This document shows positions 1 through 11,135 of a stretch of DNA of 64,000 nt, in pieces (position 1 is the first letter of the stretch; each line of letters begins with the position of its first letter). Below the pieces are notes generated by a model, which worked only from the letters and a program-made list of their open reading frames with translations, had not been told where the DNA came from and did not search any database. The position numbers were made by a program, and so were the translations under genes. Origin of the DNA: Rhipicephalus microplus (lineage: Eukaryota; Arthropoda; Arachnida; Ixodida; Ixodidae); contig NC_134709.1 of NCBI RefSeq assembly GCF_043290135.1, positions 71,104,456-71,168,455 on the forward strand, in the 5' to 3' direction.

Positions 1-660
1 GCTTTCCCTTGTCATAATATTGAATGCGCCACAAACGCGACACAGAGAGATAGCCAGGAAGCATCGGCTCCACGCAAAGCATACACGAAATCCTCCCAAA
101 ATATTCATCGAAACTTTCACCTCGCTGTTCGCGCTAGCCCAAATCTTGTTATGCGCAGGCAGTGATCCTGGTCAACATCGTTTCGTTGACAGGATTGTCA
201 GATGTGGCACCGAAAAGTGGCTGTCGGGTTCCTTTTTTTACGAGCCCGTTTTGTACGTGTTTTTGCGTCAATGTGTCCCCACAGAACGACGCGCCCACAT
301 TCAATTCAACGTTTCCCCGAGACATCGCCCCGAAAACGCAATCAAATTTTTCATTTTTTCGCGAGTGACAAGACGGCAACCCCTCTTTGCCCAGTAGGCG
401 CACAGCGCTATATGCAGTGAGCGTTGAACTCGGCCTCCAGGAGGGTAGAAAATACGATCTGTTACAGCTTCATGCGCCTCTTTTGCATGGGCTTTCTCTT
501 GAGCAAGCAAGGTTGCTATTGTGCCTTTCCTAATGATGCTTCCTTCTGTTTTTCTTTGTTTCTATCTTGACTTCTACCATAACCTCCTTCTGTCGCGACA
601 GCATGACACCTAGCTACATACTGCGTCGAGGCACTCTGACACAGTATTTTTATTTTACAG
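1..660. other. Non-coding flank, no gene recognised
   Basis: Short open frames here overlap each other on both strands and none resembles a known family. No RNA gene or mobile element is recognisable. Treated as intergenic or intronic sequence. Confidence 0.5.
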
Positions 661-790
661 TGTCGGTGCTCCTTGAATGCATCTTGCCGTCGTTTTCTGC
701 CTGACTCAGGCCTTGCTTGGAAATTCTAACGAGGCTGTGAAGCTACGGCATTCAGAGAAGCTGAATAAAGAAATATTTCTACCGAATGAA
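661..790 (+). other. Possible terminal exon with poly(A) signal
   Basis: A pyrimidine-rich stretch ends in TTTTACAG at 660. The following sequence is open for 22 codons (cysteine and arginine rich at the start) to a TAA at 727-729, and an AATAAA signal lies at 764-769. That order (acceptor, short open frame, stop, poly(A) signal) is what a last coding exon looks like. No upstream exon is visible in the window and the reading phase is unknown, so this may be chance. Confidence 0.18.
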
Positions 791-1584
791 GTCTCTATCG
801 CAATTCAGGTAACATAGTGACAGAAAAAAGGTTATGCTTATGTGCTTGCGCCGGTGCGAATGAGTACAAAGAGGTGTAATTGATGTCACCGCTGCCTTAA
901 ATTATACAGGTAGGAGTTGAAGGATGCGTTTGTTACACAACACTTTAGACACTTGGGACACAAGCATCGATGAAACAATAGACACAAGTGCAGGCAGTAA
1001 AATAAAAAGTCAGTTTTCAGGCCCTAATTCAAAGTGGCCTTCATATAGTGGCAATTTGAATGGAAGCAAGCTAGCGTCCTGTCAAACCGAATGCACATCG
1101 CAGTGTCAGATTACCGTTCACCCTTTGCATATGTATGAATACATCGAAATTAGTTTAAAACACGGCTGTCCTCTTGTATATTGGTGCACCGCACACGTAA
1201 TCAAACGCTTTTTAATGCGATCTACTTTTAAGGAAATTTCCTCCACTTAGAGTATATCTATCTAGCCGACATCGACTTTGTTCTCTCGAGGCCGTTTAGT
1301 TGACTGGATATGTACCGACAATTGCGTTTTATGGCATAATTTCGTCAAGAACAGAAATTACACCTTGCAAGATGAAAATCAAAACAAATGTTCCACCAAC
1401 CGCGGGATTTAAATGACATGCTTTCACGTCTGTTTGAATAAATCGATGCGTATGGCGAGGCAACATTTTATCTAGAAGTCAGATGGCAGGTTTTAGCATT
1501 AATTCATGACGCCATGATGCGTATGTCACGCAAAGCGTGAATGTACACAGGCAGGCCCTCCTTCCGTCCTTTTTCAAAGCATAT

Positions 1585-1586
<2 letters not shown>
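791..1586. other. Non-coding, nothing recognised
   Basis: AT-rich sequence with only short open frames. The longest (924-1250, 108 codons) has no recognisable domain and I do not call it a gene. Confidence 0.5.

Positions 1587-1681
<95 letters not shown>
1587..1681. repeat. (AC)n/(AT)n microsatellite
   Basis: About 42 uninterrupted AC dinucleotides (roughly 1587-1670) are followed by a short AT run to about 1681. On the minus strand this produces artificial Cys-Val repeat open frames that should not be annotated as proteins. Confidence 0.97.
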
Positions 1682-4219
1682 ATCTTTGACAGCTGGTGAA
1701 ATTCTGCCTTTCTGTGTCACGCAACGATACACGCTTTCCAGTGACTGAACACACTGCATGGTATTCATGTAGGGTTCTACTGTATCGAAGCCATCTAAAG
1801 TTTTGGCGTAGGACTGTCATGGGACATCTACTTGCAACGCAGAAGACCTGGGTCAGATCGTCACACCAATCGCAAATTTGTGTTATTTATTCATTTGCAC
1901 GCGTCTTAATTTCTCGCTCACAGGCAACGTTGCTTTTTTTCTCGGAACCAACGATGCAACTGTTGATGACACCGCAATTTCTACGCAAGGAGCTTTCGAA
2001 TGCTATTTCGGTAAAAAAAAAAGAGTTTCTTTATCATATATACAGGCATCTGTTTGATACAGGGAGCCCTTTGTACGTCCTCAAGGTGAGAACATAAAAG
2101 CAGGCGGCAAACCCTTAGCACTGTTTTGCTTATTAGTTCCTGGATTTTGAACAATATGAAATGTGTAGCATCTAGAAATTCACGCAACTGCTAAAAAGTT
2201 TGACGAATGCGATCTGTGTCACCATAAAAGCGTCACACGAAGAAGTTACAGCGTAACATCATTGGTGGTGTGGGTCACGGGTGTTCTCGTACCATTGCAA
2301 TAGGCTACTGCGCTTCGCTCAGTGAGCCCTTAAAAATAACACTTAAGGCTATGCCCTTAACAAAAGAGCGTGGATGGGGTGTCATTGAGGTCCCACTGTC
2401 GTCAGAATTCTCTCTGCGAGATCAATTTTTCTCTAGATTTAAGACAGGAGGCTCCCCTGAATGGTGAGGACGGCTCCGTTAAAAGCGCTGCGTGTGGACG
2501 GGTGACAGGGGAGACTTCGATACTGATATGAATTGCTAACACGCACGTGGTTCGGTTCGCGGCTTTCAAACGTCGCCGTGTGCGCGATACAGCGTCGACG
2601 TCGGTGCCTTTCAACCAATTTCGCATTCGAAGGCACGCTTCCCTAGCGGAAGCTCCGAAGGTATTGCGTTCAGTTTCATTCGTGATGCGAAAGCTAGTGG
2701 CTGCTCAACAATATGACCGATACGCTGTGTGTGGTTATGCCTCTCCTTTACCGTATTTTATATAGTTATCAGATCCCCATTTCGTGCGTACAGAGTTCAC
2801 TATACTGCTATATGTAATAGCATTTTGCACCAGGTCGCTTTCGAGAGGGAGAAAATGAATACAGAATGATGAAGAAATGTTCTGCACTGGTAGCGCAAAA
2901 GCATAGACGAATAGCAGTTTATAATGTCCTATTCATGAATGATCCCGAGAAACACCTGATCGCCCCATGGCATGAAAAGTCGTGCCAGCATCTTGATGCA
3001 TTAGTTTTTGGCTACTAAAAATCAAAAATAAAGCTCCAGGTTCTCTTCTCTGTAGATTATATTTATCCTGCAACCTCCCCTAGCCTCTCCAAAATGTTTT
3101 CTGTACCACACAAAGGTTTAGTATCACTTCCGAGATCAGCCGACCTAAGGGCAAACGCAATATTACGTTCTGGTGTCCTCGAGACGCCATAATGTCGTCA
3201 GAGTGACAATGGTCGCCTTTTGGGCTCGATGGTGTGCCTACGTTTAAACTTTGATACCTGAAGTGGAATTATAGAAAATTGCCAAGGTTTCTGAACAATG
3301 GTAGCTTCACTTCCTTTCAAGCCAAAGGCTCGTTTCATAATATGTGTTTCATAGGCGAGCTTCGATGTTGTAAAAAAAAGGAATACACGTTTGACTGACC
3401 CCAAGAAAGAATCATTGAACACTCGTTTGAAGATATGTTCTTTTCTTGCCACCAAACTAGAAAGAATTAGCTTTCTGTAAATATACGCAAATACGTATAG
3501 AAAAGGCTAATTTTCATTTCTATGGTAGACACTGGACATCTTGCCAGGAATGACGTCGTTGTCGATTGTCACCGCTCTGCTGACACACCTACACCAGTTT
3601 CTGTCTGCAATGGCGGTTGGAGGGTCCGCTATAAAAAATGGCGAGCACGTTTTGCTTACAGGGCTGCACAAGCAAATCGCCCCGAACTGACGCTGCAAAA
3701 TGTCGTATGTGCGTTGTATTTAGCTGCTTCGTTTGCTTTGCGACACGTTTCTTTATGCGATCGCATGAAGGAGAAAAGCAGGAGTGGCTTGGGCTTACGC
3801 ACCTCGCAAGCGTTTGAGAGCTCCGGATACAGCTTCGTCTCTTTCACATCGTTAATTGCATTAGTTGAAAACATTGCCTCCCTGCTAGCGGGTGGTGTTT
3901 AAAGTAGCATTTTCGACAGAATACTTAGAAAATATGTCATTACTGGCACTGATTCCCAACACTGAGCATTTCTTGATCAACAAAAGACGCGTATCACTTA
4001 TGGACTGAACTCGATACTTCTAAGTCAGGTATTCGTTACGATCCTAAAGCAAAGTGAAATAGGGGAGAACCGCCTTCATTAACCTTATCGTAGGAATTAA
4101 TGCTCAACATGACACACTACACTCGCTTTCCTAAAAAGTTCCATTTTTTGTTGACTAGCGGTATTCGAAGGCACTGTAACGTCATAATTGTTATATTCGT
4201 AATTTTGTTTTTCAGGACG
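1682..4219. other. Non-coding, nothing firm
   Basis: No open frame with family resemblance. The longest frames (1696-2097 and 3522-3902 on plus) have low-complexity translations without domains. No tRNA or microsatellite was seen. Confidence 0.45.
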
Positions 4220-4563
4220 TTGTCATATTCCTAGCTCAAGTTATTTTATCACCCGTTACACCCTATAAGTAATGTTCAGCGCCAATCGCGCCTGCAAGCT
4301 TCGGGACTGTAGTAGATCATTTGTTAAGATAACGCGCGCAACGCAAACATTATAGATTATTCTGAAATTCACGCGGCAGCCAGCAGTAACGCCGGAATAT
4401 TCGACGGCACATGTATAAATGCCGACGTGTTTCACCACTTCTCAGTCGATCGATGGATGACTCTCAGTTCTCCGCTCTCAGTACCAGTGTGTATCGCTGT
4501 AATCTGACTTTTCATTGACCGGCCAGGAGTTCAGCCGGATAAACAGTTTGATCTTCTAACTAC
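4220..4563 (+). repeat. Probable solo LTR
   Basis: The stretch has the order of an LTR: a CG-richer upstream part, a TATA-like TATAAATG near 4412, then a sequence like a transcription start with R/U5 and an end ...AACTACA at about 4563. It starts with TGTCA near 4220 and ends in CA. No coding sequence of an LTR element is attached, so if real it is a solo LTR. Both edges are guesses, and no target-site duplication was identified. Confidence 0.35.
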
Positions 4564-4782
4564 AGTCAGCCCCATTCTTCGACATCACGACCCCGTGACG
4601 ATAAGATACAGTGTGATATGATATCCCTGTTTTCAAGCACTATCTTCTGGTTTTGGGCACGTGCACGTACATGAGCTTGACAACAACGATCATTATAAAT
4701 AGCAGCGCCCGTGCAGCGCTCGAGTATTGAACGACATCCCTCAACACAAAAAGGTTCGAAATTTTTTTTGCCTTTGAAAGGT

Positions 4783-5217
4783 ACAGTGTCATTTTTTATG
4801 AAAGGGAACGCTGGAGCGCGTGGCCTGCGCACTCCGATGGCTGCTGGCCGGGCGTTCAAATGGAAGCGAGTGGGACCACGGTCTCTTTCCACGTCATCTC
4901 GCGGCGAGTGAAACAACCATTTATTGCTGATGGCACAATGGCGGTAATCGCCTTGAAAGCGGAGGGGGTCGCAATCTTGCCGTTGGTTTTATATCAGTAA
5001 AGAATGTTTCTTTTGCTCGTGGTAAACAGTGCGAAAAACGAAGACAGAGAAATAGGAAGACACAAGACGAGCGCTGACACAAGACGCTCACCCCGAGATG
5101 ACGCAATAAGAGACTGTGGTTGCTCTCGCTCCTGCTTTAACGCGCTTCCAGCAGCCACTTGAGTCCGCAGGCCACGAGCTCCTGTGTTTCCTTTTATAAA
5201 CATTGACACTGTACATG
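4783..5217. repeat. Fold-back (inverted repeat) element
   Basis: The segment 4783-4915 reappears in reverse complement at about 5088-5217. Both arms begin with TACAGTGTCA (reading inward) and share blocks such as GTGGCCTGCG, TGGCTGCTGG and the CGTCATCTCG-like block. Arms are about 130 bp with clear divergence, and the loop is about 170 bp (4916-5087). The loop contains a GACACAAGACGAGCGCTGACA-like sequence that I recall as common in tick repeats. No protein is encoded. Confidence 0.55.
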
Positions 5218-7106
5218 TTGTGTAGTAACTTGAGCCGAAGTGAAAATTGTGCGCCTTCCAGGAAGGAAAGATCCCGTCATAGACGCAGCCCTAATGCAGG
5301 GAGACTCGCAGGTAAACGTACTTGACCTCGTCTCGAAGTCGTCCGAGCCTTGCAACAGTTCTTGGTAACACAGTGATTATGGCTGTCCATGCACGTCCTT
5401 TGATTCCACGTTCATTCAGTGGCAAAGCAAGCAAAACTTTTTTGGGCTAGCCTGTCCTCTCCTTCTTTCCTTATTCGCCGTCTTTTCAACAATAATGTGA
5501 TCATACTTAGGTTTCAGACATGCGAGGGCACATATCCACTTGATTACTATAGTTAATTGGTTAAATTTCAAATATCAACCGCTTTACGTATCAGTAATTT
5601 TAATATCAGTAATGTACTAGCGTCGGTCACCGTGTAGTGACAATGATTTTGTGAAGATGGCAGCATGAAGAACAACCTTCGATGACAATTCGGTGCTAAC
5701 AAAGCATTGTCGATTTTCTTTTTTTACGTGCTCCGGGTAAACTGTGTCGCTTCACTTTCTTTGTTTCAGCAGCGTCTGAGCATTGTTATGACGGACTGTT
5801 ACGCCACGCTGTCCAGCTTTACTGCGTTCTGGTTAGACCCTTGTCGAAAAGCTGCCGACTACAATCGCACTCAACAGCTCGAACAACTCTACTTGTGCAG
5901 TAGGAAGCCGACAGCTTTGGCCTTTCAAAATTTCTGTTTTGCGAACACAGATGCCCCCCCCAAAAAAAGAGGGGAAGTAAAAATCGCAAGTTCGGAAGCT
6001 TAACCACTTCGGCATACTGGTGTTTTTTATTTAATGCGCTAGAGAGGAGAAAGATATGAAATGAGGAATGAGAGTGTGCTTAACCAGAGAAGGCTCTACA
6101 AAACCAAGACAAAGACCAGAAACTATACTTTTAGGCACTGTAAGAAAGTCATTCGATTTGTGCAATCAATAGTGTTTATAATAGCACAATCCCGCCAATC
6201 TCCATTTTCGAACCACTATAAATGCGGACTTATTCTAATCGAAAACACTACGCTTGCTCACGTCACGCTATACCAGTATATAGAAGTTTTGAATAGGAAC
6301 ATTGCAAATTAATAGAAAGAATATTCTTTGGGTACAATTTCAAAAAGTAAACATAACACTTACACTAATTAGCGCTTAGACGCGTGCACTGGCTGCGTTG
6401 GATGCCCGCCGCCCTAAATGATAGCGAGGCAGGGAACGCAGAGTGTCCCGTTGATCGCCCAATTCGCAAATGAGTGGGTGATTATCATGGCTGGCGCTCA
6501 CGATGCGAGGAGAGGTTCAGTTCGCGACAAGCGGCAACGACCCGTTCACAATGGCTATTCAAAAACTCGAGCACCTCTGGGAGTTTCGAATGGTCGATAT
6601 ATTGAAGCGCGGTGGCTTCGCTTATTGTAGAACTACGTGAAGGAAGCGTATTCTCTGTGCGCGTTCGTCAGATATGACGCGCAAAAGCTTTCGCTGTTTG
6701 ATAAATTCATGCGTTCAGCACAGCTTGACATTCAGTGCAAAAGCCGTATCAGTAGACCCCCCTTCCGACAAAAACTGAAAGAGAAAAAACATTGAGAAGA
6801 AAACAAAGTCTTCCACAATCAGTGTTTTGTGATTCAGGTATTGCTAATTTTCATTCTTCTCTGTACTCAAAACGACATGATTAAAAGAGTAAAAATGAGC
6901 TGAGCGTCGTCTGGATTTGGCAGTTATTTACATTTTAAGATGCATTCGACAAGAACGGAGCGTTGGTAAAGATTTAGAGCTCTTCCTACAAGATGTGTAA
7001 TTTGTTCAAATGTAAAATACTTTTTGCACAGAATGCTTTAGAAAAGATGTCAGAGGGCTAAGCGCATTCCAGAAGCAAAAAAACAATCACAGCATATGCA
7101 CGGAGT
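5218..7106. other. Non-coding, nothing recognised
   Basis: AT-rich DNA with scattered short open frames (up to 98 codons) lacking recognisable domains or splice context. A C7A6 homopolymer junction lies near 5954. Confidence 0.5.
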
Positions 7107-7345
7107 GAATGATGATGAGTGGGGCGAAGCTTCCGTCACTCTGTCCGCGCTACTATCCTTCCATTCGTGCTAGCTTCCGTCAGTTGGTCTGTACGTCTGT
7201 CCCTGCGTCAATCCATTCGTCCGCGTGTCCATCCACCTGTCCGTGCGTCTGTCCGAGTATCTGTCTGTCCGTCCGCCTGCGCGACCTTTCATTCTTGCGT
7301 CTGCTTATCTGTCTGCCAATATGTGCGTCCGTCCGTCTTGTGAAC
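7107..7345 (+). mobile_element. MITE-like repeat with minisatellite core, copy 1
   Basis: Begins at 7107-7130 with a 24-bp sequence (GAATGATGATGAGTGG then GGCGAAGC) that is the terminal repeat of the copy at 37495-37673. It is followed by about 210 bp of degenerate 4-mer/8-mer repeats of GTCC, GTGC and GTCT type. The matching right terminus is not seen here. The repeat gives low-complexity Ser/Pro/Arg open frames on plus that are not genes. Confidence 0.55.
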
Positions 7346-7640
7346 ATTCCAAGTACCGCCACCTTGCATTTTTTAATCATATACTTATGAAATACAAGTA
7401 CCGCCATCCAACGCACATTCCAACGACTAAACGAGAGGTGGCTACCTACTACTACTACGACGACAACTATTACTACTACATTGGTCGTGAAGGCCTTCAC
7501 AGTGAAGCCAGTGCTGTGATCGTTTTCACGTCACAAATAGGATGCGTGCGCTCGCCTTGCTTGCATCGTCCCTCTTCATTGCACCGGTTCCTAGTCGTAA
7601 GTTTACGATGAAAATTATACACGAAAGTGCCCCCGGGGGC
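7346..7640. repeat. Repeat flank with short direct repeat and (TAC)n
   Basis: The phrase AAGTACCGCCA occurs twice (about 7350 and 7397). A short TAC/GAC triplet run spans about 7441-7481. It probably belongs to the neighbouring dispersed repeat. No gene recognised. Confidence 0.5.
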
Positions 7641-7709
7641 ACCGATTCGTAGTTTGCTACCACGTATTATCAGGTCTTGTCGCTTCTTGAAGCACTGAGC
7701 TTCAAAACA

Positions 7710-8220
7710 AAGGGAACCCTACTGAAACGTTCCGTATGAAATCTTACGGAAAATATATGGACTCCGTAACATTTCCTTATGCTACATACGGAAAAAATAT
7801 GGAGTTTTATGGAAATATACGGAAGTTGATCAGGACGTCTTGAGGGGCTAGTTGGTTCATTCTATTCAGGTAAAAAATTGCGCTGAAATAGAAAGGACAC
7901 CACAAAGAAGGTCTGTTTAAGTGTTCCTTCTTTGTGGTGTCCTTTCTATTTCAGCGCAATTTTTTACCTGAATACGGAAGTTGTATGGCATTTACGGAAA
8001 GCTTCTTATGGAGTATAAGGATAAGGAAATTGTATGGCGTATACGGAACGCTTTTTATGGAGTATACGGAAAGATAAGGAAAATGTATGGCATATATGGA
8101 ACGCTTTTTATGGAGTATATGGAAGGATAAAAAAGATAAGGAAACTTATGGAGCATACGGAGAGTTCATGATGGAAGATATGGAAGTATAAGGAAAGTGT
8201 ATGGAGTGTACAGAAGCTTT
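7710..8220. repeat. TACGGA/TATGGA-rich dispersed repeat
   Basis: The interval is built from degenerate short units of the kind TACGGAA, TATGGAGTA and AAGGAAA, repeated many times. Its left end (CCCTACTGAAACGTTCCGTA, near 7717) occurs in reverse complement near 25665-25684, so this is a dispersed repeat family and not a unique tandem array. A palindrome interrupts it at 7863-7974. Confidence 0.6.
7863..7974. repeat. Perfect 49-bp-arm palindrome (hairpin insertion)
   Basis: Arms 7863-7911 and 7926-7974 are exact reverse complements over 49 bases with a 14-base spacer (7912-7925). The left arm starts TATTCAGGTAAAAAATTGCG. It lies inside the TACGGA-rich repeat, preceded by about 35 bp of unrelated sequence (about 7829-7862), as if the hairpin had been inserted or made by an inverted duplication. 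No protein is encoded. Confidence 0.95.
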
Positions 8221-9917
8221 CATAAGGAAAATGCAGAATGTAAGATCTTAAGGAAATATACAGATTTTGTAAAGTGCTTACGAAAAAATGCAATAGTGTA
8301 TGAAAGGCATGTGGATTGTTGCAAAAATGTGGAAACTCTACAGTTGTTGTCAAATTTTAAGCAGGAAATCCGAGCTCTATAAAGTTATAAATAAATGCAC
8401 AGTGACATATATAATACAAAAGAATAACGCAGGCTAGTCCGTGTTGTCAGTCACCGCTGTTCGCCCTTTTCCAGAATGAATACAACTTCTGCAGATGGCC
8501 AGGTGCTAAAGTCTGTCACACGAAAATGTGTCATTCACAAGGAATGACAATAACTGTCATTTTACTTGCATGCTGTCACACAAAAACAAATCAATCAAAA
8601 AAAGCATAACTTCAAGGGCTCGTTTTTTGGTAGAAACAATAATAATGAGAAGTAAATTCAATGTGAATGAACTTGTCATTATTAATGAAACTGTTCTCAT
8701 TAACATTGGCAAAGAGAAATGTCATTTTAAAATATCGACCATGAGCTTAGCTCTCCTAAGCACCGACAAAAGAAATGAAAATCTATGAAAACTAATTGCA
8801 TGTAGCCTAAAAATAATTTTTATTGATAGTATGTGCTCCTACAATATAAATACAGCTATACACAACTTGCCACAGTTTCACGACAGAAACGAGGTAGGGG
8901 CAGAGGGAGTGGTCAGAAAAATAATTAAGTATGAGAGCACAACCGATATGTACAAACACATAATGGTGCTTATCACTGATGCACGGATGGTCGTGTATAG
9001 AGCTGGGTCATTTTGAGATTTTCAAAAGCATTGTTTCAGACCACCATGCAGATTACGCTTCAACTGTAGTGCTACATAAGACACAACTTATGGGCCAGCT
9101 TTAATGAATAAGAAGATTATAGGTTAAACAAATGCTTTAAAATATATCATATCATGGCTGCATGGACGCATACAAGCTATGTAAAGCGCAATGAAGTGAC
9201 GACGCATGAGCTTCTCTTGATGCTTCAGTTCTACATAGATGCTTCAACTGTGCTGCAAAGAAATTTAACCAATGTCTGTGTGTGCAACATTGTCCATTTT
9301 AAACTATCTATATGTATATATAAAATTCCTACTGCGAGTTAAGCTACGTAGCACTCCATAACTCTTCCCTTTATTAAGGGCAATTTTTCAAACAATCAAC
9401 ATTATTCATTTTCTGTCTGATGACTTCGTGCCCGCAATTCTTGGTTTGGCTCGATCACAATTGTGCAGTCCTTATTTTGGAGGAATCAAAAAACATCAAC
9501 CAAAATATATTTTGGAACTGCTTCTCGGTGATATTGCCTTCCCTCAACTGCCACAGCTTGAGATGAGTCATATAGCAAGTCTCGCGCATACCTTGGGCCT
9601 ACCCTTGAAGAAACTGGTCCGGCTCTGATATGCTCAGTTTTTTCTCAAATAAATTTTTTGGTTTGAGTTTTCTCACTTCTCGAGTCCCTTCACAATCAAG
9701 CAGACCCATTGTTCCCCTTAGTCCTTAATTTTGTTATATTATGAAATAAATGAAAAAATTAATAATGAAAATAAAAATACTAATAACTGTTGCGCAAAAA
9801 ACACAGTCCCACATACGTACTTGAACGCAATATTGCTTTTATTTTGTTTTAGAACCTAAGGCATTAGAAAAGATAGCAGTACAATAAAAACGTTGAAAAA
9901 AAAAACAAAAAAAAATT
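8221..9917. other. AT-rich non-coding sequence
   Basis: Very AT-rich. Short open frames (up to 86 codons) have no recognisable domain. Nothing further can be supported. Confidence 0.5.
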
Positions 9918-10032
9918 AAACTTGGCGGGACTCGAACCTGCGCCACCTAGCTGTGCTCGCGTACGTGAACTGAGTGCGTTCGCTTGCTAAGCTGTTCGCG
10001 TTTTTTTTTCTTTATTGGCTAAGCTGTTCGCG
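9918..10032 (-). repeat. tRNA-derived sequence (SINE or tRNA pseudogene)
   Basis: Read on the minus strand there is a good RNA polymerase III B box (GGTTCGAGTCC, about 9928-9938) followed by CCGCCAAG and an A/T-rich tail. An A-box-like AGCTTAGC lies at about 9986-9993. The acceptor stem cannot be closed as in a working tRNA. The 15-base block GCTAAGCTGTTCGCG is repeated at 9986-10000 and 10018-10032 around a T-rich spacer. This fits a tRNA-derived SINE or a damaged tRNA copy more than a functional gene. Confidence 0.55.
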
Positions 10033-10559
10033 TTGAAGGTAGCGCGTGAGTTTAAGTTATGTATATAAATTTGCTTTTTACACGCTATGTGTTTGCATAT
10101 TTATGTACGATATGCGATCGTATCTATTGTTGTGTGCATATGTTTTGGGATTGTATAAACGTCACATGCTTCTCGCATGTCTTTCAACTATAGATTGCTG
10201 CCCCGCCGCGGATGAAAACAAGTATTTTTACACCCACACACAAGCTTGAGCAGTTGAAGGTTGTTTCCCGGGGCTCTCTTGCGATTGAGTCGGCCACCAC
10301 AGGGAATTAGAGTGATACGCCATTCATCCCTGCATCTAGCTGTATTCCACTTAGTAGCTCTATCGCGTGATGACAAATCGAGCGCGGGGCGCGACGCTAT
10401 TGCGCACGACCATGCCTCGCGTAGCGGCGACATCAGCTGATTGTGCCGGCTGGCTTGCTTCGATTTGCTTCAGAGCAAAGAAATGTCATACCTTGAAAGA
10501 TTGCGTACTGCACTATGTCAAAATGTTACTGCTTTGTAGCCATCCTATGATTCATTGAG

Positions 10560-11135
10560 AATTGATAACTCTGATATCACTACTGTAGAGCTTTGCGTCG
10601 GCGACACGCACCGAACGTGAAACCGCACTACGTCTGTCGTAGAAGCAGTAGGAGGCTGTCGTCTGCTAGAACGAAAACAAAACAAAGACCTGCGAAAATA
10701 TTCATAAGTTGTAACTTGTTTTTCGAATAACCGTTTATCACTTTTAAAGTTATTTTGCCAGATAACATACCTTTTTTTTTAGTTTATAGCAGCGACAGAT
10801 GTTTTTTTTTTATTTTCCTCACACAGATATCCAAGTAAAATCCATCCACAGCTAAAGCCACATGTTGTTTGTCTTCTTTGTTTCTGTGGCGGTGCGTGTC
10901 TCATGTGTTCGCGCTGCTACACACGAGAGCACGAAATGTTAAATTTACGCAAGGAAGCGCCGTTCCTCGTTCGTGTGATGTGCTAAGATTGCGCCCTATT
11001 CCCGCGGTTGTCCGAGTGCGGATCAAGTGCGAGTCGTCCAAGGAATCGGCGGGTTGGGCGGGCGCTCGAAGGACTCCGAGGTGACGGCTGACGCCTGTGG
11101 TCGCTTCCCTCAGGACAGTGTGAAAGAAACTAAAG
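10560..11135 (+). promoter_or_regulatory. CpG-richer block, possible promoter and first exon
   Basis: Between about 10560 and 11280 the sequence is noticeably richer in CG dinucleotides than the AT-rich surroundings. At 11135/11136 a strong 5' splice donor occurs (ACTAAAG|GTAAGC). No ATG-initiated frame crosses the donor convincingly, so if this is a first exon it is probably untranslated. No TATA box is evident. It could head a long-intron host gene running to about 25.2 kb. This is an inference from splice-like signals only. Confidence 0.3.

Noticed and set aside
1479..1820. Val/Cys-repeat open frames on minus
   Set aside because: They are translation of the (AC)n microsatellite.
7109..7611. 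Ser/Pro/Arg-rich open frames on both strands
   Set aside because: They are translation of a minisatellite with a period that keeps frames open; no domain.
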